Source: Mugil cephalus
Lineage: Eukaryota; Chordata; Actinopteri; Mugiliformes; Mugilidae
NCBI RefSeq assembly: GCF_022458985.1
Contig: NC_061782.1
Location: forward strand, 12,417,672-12,481,671
Direction: 5' to 3'
DNA length: 64,000 bases
Shown: piece by piece, positions 42,498 through 54,699 of the stretch
Layout of the letters: every line of letters starts with the position of its first letter
How positions within the stretch are numbered: position 1 is the stretch's first letter
Notes under the pieces: model-generated
What the model saw: only the letters and a program-made list of their open reading frames with translations
Database searches by the model: none
Told to the model about the DNA's origin: nothing
Position numbers and translations under genes: made by a program

Positions 42498-43994
42498 GTA
42501 CAAGTAATCCCTGAGAGCCAAGCATGAGATTTGCATTTGTTGTCTTATGCTTAAAATGATTAGCAGACATTGACTCATCATTGACTTCCTTAAACATCAT
42601 CACAGTACATAAGTATAAGATGACCTAATTCCAGTGTCCATGCTGGCAGGTGTAGTAAATAACTTTGAGTGTCTTGTGACAATACAATGTTCTGCTGGGA
42701 AACTTTTGGACCTTGACATTTGTGTGGACGTCACGTAAGACATGTACAATCGACCGAGGCCAGACGAAAGAGGTGGTCCAGAAACATCGTGTTTCAGGTG
42801 AGATCCCCTCAAAGGCCAAGCTCAAAGTAAGATTTTTTTTCTGTTATATAGATGATTTGAGGTAATCAAGGACTCGGATGCACAATTTGCTGCTGTAATC
42901 TTCCTCTGTGACATCCAGCGCATGACACGAGTGTAGGAGCCTCTATATTGCTGAAGGTACCGAAAACACTGACATCATTTCAGATGAAATGAGGAAGGAG
43001 AAATTGACAAAGATGTAGACAGAAACAAACTGTGAGTCACATATATATATTTTTGTCCAACTCACATTACAAACTAAAATAAACTTAACTGAGTTGCACT
43101 CCGTCTGGTTTTAAAGTGGGGTCATTGCCTCTTCAGAGTCCGGTTTTTTATCTTTCTCTTTCTATTTTCTGAAAATCAGTATGTTTACTAAATAAATGCC
43201 CCAGATGTTAAATATGGACTTAAAGGAAAATGTGTATAAATATGTAGTGCGAACAATCAACATATACATGTCGAAATAGTCGACGTAGGTTTCAGATTTT
43301 TGTATTTTCTGCTATTGTTTCTTATCTTCTGTTTCTGTTTGCACAGTCATCACTGATCATTTGGTGAAAATTTCGGTCAGCTTAATCTCTCTGTGCTGCC
43401 TCATCATTTTAATTTCCTCTTGCGATAATCAATAAAGGTCTTATCTCTGAGGCAAATCATGCTGACAAACTGTGAGAACATTTGTTTTCTCAAACCTTTG
43501 TCAACCGCAGTGCTGTGGCTTTCACATGCATTCAGCTTCTCTTTTTAATCATAAGATACAGGGACGCTTCTCCTTTTCATCTTATTTACAAAAAGGAAAA
43601 TTTCTTTAAATAAAACCGGAAATCTATAATGGCAGGCAGCCTTGAGAAGCCCACGTTGGGGCCGTTGGTCATCCATACTTCCAGTTTTTTTTTTATTTCC
43701 ACACATTTTAGTCTTAACATATGCTGACAATAATGTTCAGGTAAACAGGTCTCACTTAGAATAAAACTTTATTATACTTTTCCTTATTTACGGTACAGAG
43801 TTAATGTCAGATGTCCATATGAAATGTGACCAAAGTAGCAGATGTACAAATAATCCCTGAGAGCCAAGCATGAGATTTGCATTTGTTGTTTTATACCTAA
43901 AATGATGAGCAGACACTGGCTCCTCATTGACTTTCTTAAACACCATCACAGCACATAAGTATAGGATGACCTAATCCCAGTGTCCCTGACAATT

Positions 43995-44632
43995 CGTGTC
44001 AGGATGTATGGGGGTGTTGAGGTGAGGACCCAAGCGCAGGACTGAATGATGAATAGGCAGGAAACGAAGTAACATCAGGTAACATCAACGGCGGTAGGGC
44101 TAAAAATACACAAGAGGACTCAGGGATGACAAGACACAGGTGAGACAGATTCAATTCAATTCAATTAAATTTTATTTATATAGCGCCAATAACAAATTGT
44201 CTCAAGACGCTTCACAGAAATCCAGCCTGCAACCTCCGGAGCAGGCCTGAGGGTGACGGTGGCAAGGAAAAACTCCCTTTTAACAGGAATCAACCTTGAG
44301 CAGAACCCAGCTCATATGGAGGGACCCATCTGCTGAAGGCCAGCTGGGTAGAAACAGAGAAGATAGAGAGAGAAGAAGAACAGGAGAAACAAGATAAACA
44401 AACTTCTGTCATAGATACAAACATCAAGTTGAAGGAAACACGTAGGATCTAGTAATATAACGCACAGCTGATGATCTTAGGTGACAGTTTGTCACTGTTG
44501 TGACAGTGACAGATCAGGGCAAAGACACCAGGAGAAATCAATTAACAATGATGGGACACACAAGGAAACACAGACAGGAAATCCGAAATTTAACAAAATA
44601 AAACAGGAAACTTTGGACCTGGGATTTGTGTG
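43995..44632. mobile_element. Nested teleost repeats, copy-1 specific
   Basis: The outer part (about 44005-44150 and 44480-44630: GACCCAAGCGCAGGACTGA ... CACACAAGGAAACACAGACA) resembles a common fish non-autonomous element. It is interrupted by the very widespread teleost repeat with TTCAATTCAATTCAATT, TTTATTTATATAGCGCC and GGAAAAACTCCCTTTTAAC (44148 to about 44400). The corresponding place in copy 2 (about 51510) has neither, so both arrived after the duplication or were lost from copy 2. Confidence 0.6.
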
Positions 44633-45235
44633 GATGTTACTTAGACATGTAGACTACCACCCACCTGGACCAGATGAGAGATGACTTTTATCATGTTTTC
44701 AGATGATGATGCCCAGAACATCATTTTGCTTGTATGTCACCTCTGTTTAGAATCAAGTATTGTTTGTGTGTGTCATATTCATCATGTTTGGGACTACACA
44801 GATGCTCTTGTGTGGTTTTGACACAACAGTGCCCTCAAATGAACAAGTTACATTCATCATTAGATAAGTGCAGATGTTCAGTCCACATGTTCTTGTTTTC
44901 ATATTTATTGTGCTTGCAGAGTGCAAATGTAGAAGACATTGTCTTTTGCAATTTGCGTCTTCTAATTAGTTGAATAAAATCTCACCTGTTAGGAGCACAT
45001 TTATATGCTTTAGAAACAGCTCAGTGATGGTCTTTATGAACAAGAGAAGCTACACTCACTTGCCAGTTCATTAGATACACTACTGTAAACCATTCTAACA
45101 GTCCCGCACTAAATCTCAGATTCATGGAGATTATGGTATTCAGACTTTGTTTAAAAATTGAATTAAAAAAAAAAAAGTTTTTTTTTTTATTTTTATTTTT
45201 TTCTTTTGATAGCCCCACCTAACTTGGCTAGGGAC

Positions 45236-45835
45236 CATCGCTGGGGAGCCACCTGGTTGCAAGTTTTATCACGACAGCCTCTTCACAACCCTATCCTTGG
45301 TTGATGAGATGACCAAAAGTGGCTACGGGAGCTGTGACACAATGCGTGAACACCGATACTTTGCTGTACCACTTACACCAGCAAAAGATGCTCCGGAAGA
45401 CATCACGAGGTGATTCTGAATATCTTGTTGAAGAGGAAAAGCTGATCGTGAGATGGAATGACAACAGTGTGGTCACAGTTGTGTCCAACATGGAGAAAGA
45501 GTACTCGGATGTCAAGACTCAAAGACAGAACAAGCAGAAACATGCAATGGACAGAGACTATAATACACGAATGGGAGGTGTTGATCTACACTACCAGGGT
45601 GTGAACTTCTACAGGATCAGCGTCCGGTCTAAGAAGTGGTGGTGTGAATCTGCCACATTTGACAACCTACATCACTGGCCCCACACCACAGGCAGAAGAT
45701 ACCAGAGGTGTCGAAGATGTGATGGGTGCACTCCGTTTGCTTGTGAGAAATGTGGTGTTGCACCGCACATAGAGTGCTTCGAAGTGTATCATGAGTCACA
45801 AAACTACCCAAAACAGATACAGTAAGGTGGGAAAG
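45236..45835 (+). pseudogene. piggyBac transposase fragment (broken)
   Basis: The plus strand encodes FYHDSLFTTLSLVDEMTKSG in one frame. A frameshift near 45380-45410 follows, then VRWNDNSVVTVVSN, MGGVDLHYQGVNFYRISVRS and KKWW in another. These are hallmark C-terminal transposase motifs of piggyBac. The fragment ends with a cysteine-rich zinc-binding tail (CRRCDGCTPFACEKCG ... HIECFEVYH) and a stop at 45823-45825. The N-terminal half and a segment between KKWW and the Cys tail are missing. It sits inside sequence otherwise shared with 36240-37150 and 54350-54600, where this coding piece is absent. Confidence 0.88.
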
Positions 45836-46159
45836 GAGAAAGGAATGTAGAAATGTTGAACATTTTTGGATGTGTGTTTATGGATGAATACATACAATAC
45901 ATTTTAACGGCATTTTAACGGCACTGATCACATCCTCCACAATGATCGTACAGCTGAAGCACTACCTTTTGATACGCTGTTTCAACATAAACTGGAAATT
46001 AAATTAGTCATAAAGGGGGATTTATATTTCAGTGCTTTCGTTTCTAGTAATATGTATTTAAGAAAATGTCAACCAAGTGTTTGTGGTCGCCTGTGAGCAA
46101 GCCAGTGGGTGTGTGCATTTTAGTATGTGTTTGTATGTGGTGTCACCTCAACTTTGTTA

Positions 46160-46690
46160 GCTTTAAGCCATGCTTGAGGCCATTGTCTATTTAAAAAAAA
46201 AGCAACAAAAAAACATATTTGGAACCAAGCTTTAACTTTGTCTGAGATGTCTTCAAAGGTTACTTCAGTGTATCCACACAATGTTTCTCATGATGTCAAC
46301 TTTTTTTCTGACATGCTCCATTCCCTCATGTAGCAAAGCAACAACATCCTTTTAATACCCCCGTGCATCCAGATGACATGGTGTCTTTGACTTGCAAGTT
46401 TCCCTCCAGATGTAATGATGGTTTTTCTGGTTAAACAGTTCAGTTTTTGTTGTATTCAACCACCTCTAAAAGACATTTGACCATGTGTGCAGCTTGAAGA
46501 CAAAATCTTCTCCTTGTTCTTCTTTTTATTTTATTTTTTTTTTAATTTTCCAATGATGTCAAAAGAGGCAAATAGTATGAAGGTAGGCCTTAAATAACAT
46601 CCACGGTTACACCTCCAGTCAACAATCAGAAGCTTCTAAAGCCATGAAATAATTTTGTCGAATATCCCAAGCTGCAGCCGTGCTAGGGGA
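46160..46690 (-). mobile_element. Salmonid-type Tc1 remnant
   Basis: The plus strand reads as antisense of a Sleeping-Beauty-like Tc1 transposase. Blocks such as GGAACCAAGCTTTAACTT, GTATCCACACAATGTTTC and TTTGACTTGCAAGTTTCCC, and the non-coding tail TCAGAAGCTTCTAAAGCCAT, follow the consensus order. Many substitutions and indels leave no frame. Not present in copy 2. Confidence 0.7.
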
Positions 46691-47084
46691 AACAATCTAA
46701 CAGGAAACATCTGCCAGAAAAATTACTTTTGTTGCAAAAACCCTGAAATCAGTCTTGCTTCACAGACAGACAGATTTACGTTTTGTTGTGACGGATACCA
46801 GCTGTGGCCCTCATTGCATCAGCTCTTAATCACTGTGTCATTGCATTTCCGGATTAGTTGCATATTTCTTGTTGGCTACTGTGAGCTCATTTTTTAAGAA
46901 ACATTGAGAAATTCCTGTTTCCTATTACTTTTCTGTTGCAAAGGAAGTTGATTTTCTTTGATGTAGAACACGATTTACAATTTTCTTTATTCTGTAATTT
47001 AACAGTCAAAGACTGGACTCACTTCAGATTTAAATTAATTATCGGTTTCATTTGCAGAAAAGGAAGTCGAGCTCCATGTTTCTC

Positions 47085-47755
47085 CATCTCATCTCATCTT
47101 CTACTACCACTTATCCTCACTAGGGTCGCAGGGGTTGCTGGAGCCTATCCCAGGTGCACTCTGGACAGGTCGTCAGTCTATCGAAGGGCTAACACAGAGA
47201 CAAACAACCGTTCACACTCACACTCATACCTAGGGTCAATTTAGAGCCACCAATTAGCCTAACGAGCATTGACCTTTTTACAGATTCTTTTGCACAATAA
47301 TTTGCTTTGTTTTTGCACTGTCTATCTTGCACTAGTTTCCTCAATATGCATGTTCACTGATCCTAGCAATCTACATTACATTCCAATATTCCATTTTTTT
47401 TTAAATTCCCTACCCACACTGTATATACCGACTGTCAGAGTGCCATGTATTCTTCAATATTTTGTACATTCTTTCAAATTTGACGCTGTCTTCTATTGTT
47501 TGTATATTGCTTATATATATTTTCATATCAAATTCCATGCTACTGTGACAAGGTTATTTCCTATACGTGAGATAAATAAATGTTGTCTTATGTCTCTGGA
47601 GGTGGGAGGAAACCGGAGTACCTGGAGAAAACCCACGCAGACACAGGGAGAACATGCAAACTCCACCGAGAAAGGCCCGAGCTGGACTTGAATCCGGACA
47701 TTCTTGCTGTGACGCATCGGTGCTAACCACCAAGCCACTATTTCACCCATGTTTC
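47085..47755. mobile_element. Common teleost repeat interrupted by a LINE-tail-like insertion
   Basis: The outer repeat (47085-47270 and 47590-47755) has GGTCGCAGGGGTTGCTGGAG, TCAATTTAGAGCCACCAATT, GTGGGAGGAAACCGGAGTAC and GGGAGAACATGCAAACTCC, a frequent fish family. About 320 bp inserted between its halves ends in GACAAGGTTATTTCCTATAC and an ATAAATAAA tail, resembling the 3' end of L2/Maui-like LINEs. Copy 2 keeps part of the same nested pair (about 54700-55010), so this insertion is older than the tandem duplication. Confidence 0.55.
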
Positions 47756-48169
47756 GTCAAGTTGCTTGATATTACGATCATATGTTACGTGCTGCAGGTC
47801 ATGCCCATTCCCTTCTGTGTAAATTGACTCATAATAACAATAGAGGAATTAAATCAGCAGCTACATCAGAATTTCATGCCATGAAACAGAGCACCACAAA
47901 GGATATGACTGGAAAACCCATGTGTATGACAGGTCAACAACACCTTCCTTTAATTCTGCTGTTATCATGAGTATGATCAGTGGAGAGAATGAACAGCACA
48001 AGAAAAAAAAAGAAAAGAAAGAAAGTTCTACTGAACTGCCTTTGGTTTCAGTTTCATGCAGGCATCCAAGGGTTTCTTCAGAAACAAATGACCTCAGTGT
48101 GAGCCAAAAACAACCGTTCGCAGGAAGAACCCTGAATGACATGACATAGCAGTGATCAAACCAAAGTGG

Positions 48170-48570
48170 TGTCTAGTCCACACTGTCAAGAAGCCCCTGA
48201 TCAATGAGAGACAGAGGTTAGCCCGGCGTCATTGGGCCCAAGCACACAAGAACTGGGCAGAAGAAGATTCTGTGGTCAGATGTGTCCAGTTTCCAGGTTC
48301 ATCTTCCTCCTGCTAATGTGAGGGTACGCAGGAGGCCAGGTGAAACATTTTCTCCAGCATGTGCCTACTGTCAAACATGGTGGAGGCAGTATCATGCTTT
48401 GGGGATGCATGATTGCTGCTGGTGTTGGTGTCATCTCACTGTCTATGATGGTTCATTGAACTCTGCCAAATATCGTACCATTGTCCAAACCCACATGCTC
48501 CCTCTGCACATGCACTGTTCCATCAAGGTTCAAACTGGATGTTTGCCAGCTCAATCCCTGGACTGGAGCA
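48170..48570 (+). mobile_element. Tc1/mariner transposase remnant, copy 1
   Basis: Plus-strand translations give LARRHWAQAHKNWAEED and, after a frame change, [19 protein letters not shown], which match the DD34E transposase core ([14 protein letters not shown]). It is frameshifted and truncated. The corresponding fossil in copy 2 is at 55440-55697 and 56058-56160. Confidence 0.8.
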
Positions 48571-49204
48571 AACTAAAGAATTTAGAAGAATTAAAAGTAG
48601 TAATTCAAGAAGAGTGCACAAGATTAGCTCTTAACAGTGTGAAAGTCTCACGGGTTAGCTGCGAATCAGGATTAGAGCTCTACTGTGTGCTAATGGCACT
48701 ACAATGAAGACAATGTTGAGAACTGACTAACTGAACCTAGACTTTAGCTTTGTTAGTTTATCTGTCTAATGCAGTCACACCCTTTGAAACACAGAAAAAG
48801 ATTTTACCTTTGTATTTCATGATAATAATTCAGATTGTGGACAATTTTAAGGATGTCCAAAAACCTTTTTTTTTTTTTTTTCACCACTGTACTTTGCCTA
48901 TATATGAAAGGTATGTTGTATACCTAGATTGGATTAGAATAAATACACTGTTGTTTCATTTCATTATTGTTTCATAATGGTTGTTAGAAAACAGCAGTTG
49001 CACTTGCTTTCACTAGACTTAAAAAGACTTTAGTTACTTTAAAATTACTTTGTCACCGTAACCTCGTTGCACATAAAGATAAACACTAATAAAAAACACA
49101 AGAAAGATAAAGGAGATTTCTTTGAACTGATTTGAACTTACAAAATTAACCACCAACCACCAAACACGCAGTTTTACACCCGTCCTTTCCACTCTGTTTG
49201 ACCG

Positions 49205-50311
49205 CGTGATGACTGAAAGTGTGCACATGGCGCCATCTAGTGTAAGAAATAAAGACATCTCAAAGTTTTGGAAACAGATCTCTGGGATGAGCGCGGTTTC
49301 TATGGTTAAAAATGGGTTTAAAAAAACATTAAATCCGCAAACTAAGGCATGTCTTCTGGTTTGGGTGTGGGTCGATGGTAAATCCCTCATCAGACACATG
49401 TGTCCCGTCTCCGTCTATGGAACAGGGGACGCATGCGCAAAAACAGATATACTCAACTACAACAAAAACAGAGTGTAAACCTTGACTTTAAAGACGTGTT
49501 TGATGGACTCGCACGGGTAAAGGTATAATTTCGCCGGCTCAGCCTTCTTACCCAAACACTATATAAGAAAACGAACCGTAAACAACACGGTTTAGCTAAC
49601 TCAGGAGCAACAATGTTCTGACATTACGTTACTGTCATCTGCTGACTCTGGCCTCCTGAACAGGTGAGTTCATCATATCCGTGGAAATATGTTGCTTTAT
49701 GTAGACAAAATCAAGCTGTTTTTGAGTTTACTTCCCTGAACCTAACATAGTCAATCCAGCAACAGCAAATGACCACTTTACTGCTATGCTACATTAATGG
49801 CAGTTAATGCCCTTTTAAAATGTTCACAAGCACATAAGAACCAATTCTTTTTAAAGACCTCTGTAAAACACAGAAATATAAGTTATATATTAAAGACATG
49901 GAAGGTCATAGGTTTTTTAACATTTACATTATGTCTAATGAATAAAGCATGAATGCATGCTGTGCACGCACTTAATATGAAACATTTTACCATGCCTCTT
50001 TTTCTTTTGCAGCATGCTTTGTGATCTTTCTGCCACAGGCTGAATCATGTAAACGTTGTTCAGGTGAGAGAAGTTCCTGAAGAGTTAAGCTCCATTGCTA
50101 TAAATGACCTTCTGCTGCTGGCCATGGAGTACTGTTCAAAAGGAGATCTATGCAAGGTAACAAAAGGGTGTTTCATAAAGAACAATTTGTTATGTTTTAA
50201 GACATTGCACTTCATTGATAAATGTCTTTACTCAGGAGCTGAATGAACCTGAAAAATGCCGCTCTTCAGTGACATCGGTAATGTTTTCATTAACTTTTAC
50301 TTTTTTAAATA
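49205..50311 (+). pseudogene. Truncated duplicate of the chuk promoter and 5' gene
   Basis: Sequence closely matching 56575-58227. It keeps the TATA-like TATATAAG (49560-49567), the non-coding exon with donor (ends 49663) and the exon for the kinase N-lobe (50037-50156: LNHVNVVQ ... [14 protein letters not shown]). About 450 bp with the start-codon and ATP-loop exons are missing. The next exon (from about 50236) has lost 28 bp, shifting the frame, and the copy stops in intron 4. Substitutions include P to L in [10 protein letters not shown] and R to C in GDLRK. It cannot encode a kinase; its promoter could still be active. Confidence 0.9.
49560..49663 (+). promoter_or_regulatory. Duplicated chuk-type core promoter and non-coding exon
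   Basis: TATATAAG at 49560, a leader containing ATGTTCTGA (49613-49621), and an exon end at CCTGAACAG before GTGAGT. This stretch is nearly identical to 57000-57104. It lies 7.44 kb upstream of the chuk promoter in the same orientation. Confidence 0.65.
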
Positions 50312-52548
50312 GTACAAGTAATCCCTGGGAGCCAAGCATTAGAATTGCATTTGTTGTTTTATACTCAAAATGATGAGCAGACATTGGCTCCTCATTGATT
50401 TCCAACATCATCGCAGCACATAAGTGTAGTGTCCCAGTGTTTTCTTCCTCTATGACATCCAGGCCATGCCACGAGTGTAGGAGCCTCTATATTGCTGAAG
50501 GCACAGAAAAGTTCAGACAAAATGAGGAAGGAGAAATTGACAAAGATGTAGACAGAAACAAACTGTGAGTCACATATGTATATTTTTGTCCAACTCACAT
50601 TACAAACTAAAATAAACTTAACTGAGTTGCACTCCGTCTGGTTTTAAAGTGGGGTCATTGCCTCATCAGAGTCATCAGAGTCTTTCTATTTCTTGAAAAT
50701 CAGTATGTTTACTGAATAAATGCCCCAGATGTTAAATATGGACTTAAAGGAAAATGTGTATAAATATGTACTGCGACCAGTCAACATATACATGTTGAAA
50801 TAGTCGACGCAGGTTTCAGATTTTTGTAATTTCTGCTATTGTTTCTTATCTTCTGTTTCTGTTTGCACACTCATCACTGATCATTTGGTGAAATTTTTGT
50901 TTGGCGTAATCTCTCTGTGCTGCTGTTAATTTCCTCTTGCGATAATCAATAAAGGTCTTATCTCTGAGGCAAAACATGCAGACAAACCGTGAGAACATTT
51001 GTTTTCTCAAACCTTTGTCAACTGCAGTGCTGTGGCTTTCACATGCATTCAGCTTCTCTTTTTAATCATAAGATACAGGGACGCTTCTCCTTTTCATCTT
51101 ATTTACAAAAAATTGAATTTCTTTAAATAAAACTGGAAATCTATAATGGCAGGCAGCCTTGAGAAGCCCACGTTGGGGCTGTTGGTCATCCATACTTCCA
51201 TTATTTTTATTTTTTTTTATTTCCACACATTTTAGTTTTAACATATGCTGACAATAATATTAACAGGTCTCACTTAGAACAAAGCTTTATTATACTTTTC
51301 CTTATTTATGGTACATAGATAATGTCAGATGTTCATATGAAATGTGACCAAAGTAGCAGATGTACAAATAATCCCTGAGAGCCAAGCATGAGATTTGCAT
51401 TTGTTGTTTTATACCTAAAATGATGAGCAGACATCGGCTCCTCATTGACTTCCTTAAACATCATCACAGCACATAAGTATAGGATGACCTAATCCCAGTG
51501 TCCGTGACAATACAATGTTCTGCTGGGAAACTTTTGGACCCGTCATTTGTGTGGATGTTACTTAGACATGTAGGCTACCATCCACCTAGACCAGATGAAA
51601 GACGACTTTTATCATGTTTCAGATGATGGAAGAACTGAGAAGCCAGCGTAATTGCCCAGAACATCATTTTATTTCTTCGTTGCCAGTTCGTTTAGTTGGA
51701 TCAACTTCACTGTAAGAAATCCAGGAAATAGCAAATGTAGAATTTAGACAGGTCGCTGGCAGAGATGATGCATGAAGACATGAACAAGAAGGTTAAGAAA
51801 AAAAACGTAAGGTTTCAGATGGACTGTCACAACAGACATTCTGGTAGAGGGAACGTGTAAATGGATCAGTAAATAAAATATGTAGGGAGTAAAAAACAGG
51901 TGAGAGGGTGGTTGTGGGGTAATATAGTAACTGCAGTTACAGTTACTGGAGGGCAGATAGGAGTGACTGATTGTCATAAAACAAGAGAGTGGAGATGGCA
52001 AAGGACAGGCAGCAACAAGGAATGAATGATTCATTAATAAAAATATGTAAAGCAGTTTATCTAGTCGGCTTTGATAAAAGATCTTCTAAAAAAGAGAGGA
52101 GACAAACCAGCAAGATTCCTGACACTGACTCTGCAGGGGAACCTTACTGTCTCACTGTGTAGGTTTTAAACCATGGTGAGAATTATCTACAGTGCATACT
52201 GTGTGCATAAAATGAATCGTCTGGATGGGGCAAAAGCCAGACAGCTTTCTAATGTGTCGTTTAGAGCAAGAATCATCAGCCCTCTCAGCTGAGCTGCTGC
52301 AAACCAAGATAAATCTCCTGCAGTACAGTTGATATGATTGATGCTCAGTGGAGAAATTCACGGCAACTTTAGGGAGTGTCTGACATTCTTATCACATGAG
52401 TTTCTTGACTGAGTTTCTTGTCTGTTTAGACTCAAGTATTGTTTGTGTGTAATATTCATCATGTTTGGGACTACACAGATGCTCTTGTGTGGTTTTGACA
52501 CAACATTGCCCTCCAGTGTTTGACTCCGAGTCAGATGAACACACACTA

Positions 52549-54353
52549 ACCCACTGAGCATTAAACGTCTATAAGACGTCTAGTCTAAGTTTAGGCTGAA
52601 ATTCGCCCGTCTATAATCGGTCTGTATTTTAGCCCAAACCCAGACGATAGAATTTAATCCATTAATCATAATATTAAATTAAAAAAAACAACTGTAAATT
52701 GTATAAATGATGGCCAAATGTTGGATTAAATCATTTTTAACAGTCACTGATCAATGTACAGTGTAGTTTAGATTTAGATTCGATTTAGAAGTCTAAATCA
52801 AAACCTCATATCAACGTCTATTTTTAGACCAAATCTAGACGATCTAATTAAATAAATAATACTGACCAAAAAACTGTAAGTTGCACAGTGGTGTCCAAAT
52901 ATTGGACTAAAATAATCTGAATGGCCATTGATCAACATACAGTAAAATTTAGATTTAGCTTTGATTTAGACATTTAATCAGCATCTAGATTTAGACCAAA
53001 CCTTCCAGTTATCTTTATTGTTTATGTTGTTTATGTTATGTTTATATCTTTATTTTTAAGCATAAGATTATGCCAACCATGTTTAGAAATATTTAGATAT
53101 CACTATCAATCTATAGCTAATTTTAGGCAGTTTTTAATAAAGTTTATTGAGCAGCAATGCAAATAAGAGTAAAATAAAATGGCAGTTTGCACTAAAGGTG
53201 ATTGGGGACAGTTGCCTAAATCTAAATAAACATGGAGGAGACATGTACTGTCAGCGGATCCCATCCTTTATAACTCTATGATCCCTCACCGCTAGGAGGC
53301 AGCAACACACTGAATGTTGTCTTATGGACCGGAAATCAGTTCCTGGCTCAAATCAACTTCTGGCATGACGCCGGTCGATGGTGAGCAGAGCCGCTTGGAA
53401 CACTTTTTTCAAAGCAGGCATCAAAGATGCCAAACAGGGCTTCTTCTAGGTGAGTGCTCAATGGTACGTTATTGAAATGTTGTTTTGTCCTGCAGTGTTT
53501 GTTCATTTAATCGTCATCAATCCATTTGCAATCTAGCTATAGCTTGCCTGCCAGATAATATCCGACGTCAGGTAAAACAATAGGCAACCACACTTGCAGT
53601 TTTTCATTTATTCTATTGCTTTGTGTGGAGAGACTGTTCGTAAAACATTCGGAGAGCCCACGGATGACATCATCAGCACAGCAATGGCCTTATATTTTGA
53701 ACAGGCTCCAGATCGCAGTGGTGGAGGGAGCTAGAGGAGGCCCAGGATGACGTTGGTGTAATAGTTCATTTTTATTTATTTTTGCGTTTTTTGTTTAGAG
53801 TTTTAGGATGGTTTTTTTTTAATTGTAATGTTTTTTTTTTGTTTTTTTTTTGCTATTTTCTCACTACGTTTAAAAACATAACCAAAGTGTACTTTGATTT
53901 TATTAATATTGTTTATTTGAGTTTGTGTGGTTATTTGCTTGAAATGTATGTTTTTGTGCCATTTTGAAATTAAAAATACTTTCATATGTTTGTGATGGTT
54001 GGAATTTGTTTTAAAACTGTGTTGACTGAGATTACATTAGGATAGTTTGATTAATTTTCACATTCATATCAATGGTAAAATAAGCATGACATTAGTGGTA
54101 CTCAAACCTATTTAAAAGATCAAAAAAAAAATGAACTTAATTTAACATTCAATTTTGACAACTTCCTTTTAATATTGATTTGTTGTGAATGATTTAATAG
54201 ATAATAATTACATTACTTAAATATCTAGATTTATTAGAATATCCTTATAATAGTATGTTTAATAGACGTATTTACAACGTCTAGATTATGTAATAGGGTT
54301 TAAATATGGTATAAAAGTAAATGTCTGGCAAACGTCTAAATTTAGACGTCTGT
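52549..54353. mobile_element. Unclassified 1.8-kb element with GACGTC-rich ends
   Basis: This block interrupts sequence that is continuous at 36440-36610 and 44850-44990; about 130 bp of target are missing. Both ends are rich in AGACGTCTA-type motifs (ATAAGACGTCTAGTCTAAG on the left, AAATTTAGACGTCTGTAAA on the right). The left third has two imperfect subrepeats of about 185-190 bp (about 52600-53000). The centre has ATGCCAAACAGGGC followed by a splice-donor-like TCTAGGTGAGTG near 53450. Farther on an open stretch ends PTDDIISTAMALYFEQAP and a stop near 53730. I do not recognise the family. Confidence 0.55.
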
Positions 54354-54699
54354 AAACCTGTTAGGAGCAGATTTATGTTCTTTAGAAACAGCTCAGTGAT
54401 GGTCTTCATGAACAAGAGAAGCTACACTCACTTGCCAGTTCATTAGGTACACTACTGTAAACCATTCTAATTTAACAGTCCTGCACTAAATCTCAGATTC
54501 ATGGAGATTATGGTATTCGGAATTTGTTTAAAAATTGATAGCCCCATTTAGCTTGGCTAAATATGGGAAACACTTACATACATTCGAATTACTACCTAAA
54601 CTGTATAAGCATGGGTTTGGTAGGGGAGGGACATTGGAGGAGACAGAGAAAAAGAAAACAAGTAAAGAACAGAAAAGGCGTGAAGTGCAGAAAACATAA

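Larger units (their letters stand above)
42498..50311. repeat. Tandem duplication, copy 1 (left unit)
   Basis: This unit and the next (50312-58227) share the same ordered blocks, head to tail. Examples of matched positions: 42940 with 50485; 43719 with 51241; 44740 with 52428; 47760 with 55033; 48180 with 55450; 49210 with 56580; 50040 with 57944. The unit ends inside chuk intron 4. Copy-specific differences include a nested repeat at 44005-44630, a piggyBac piece (45236-45835) and a Tc1 remnant (46160-46690), all found only here. Confidence 0.85.

Noticed and set aside
43545-43730. 60-residue minus-strand frame shared with 51062-51244
   Set aside because: It belongs to the two units of the tandem duplication; no promoter, splice signals or known family were seen, so it is not called a gene.
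44148-44400. Possible tRNA-derived SINE at the TTTATATAGCGCC repeat
   Set aside because: No A and B box promoter or tRNA-like fold was found; kept as an interspersed repeat only.
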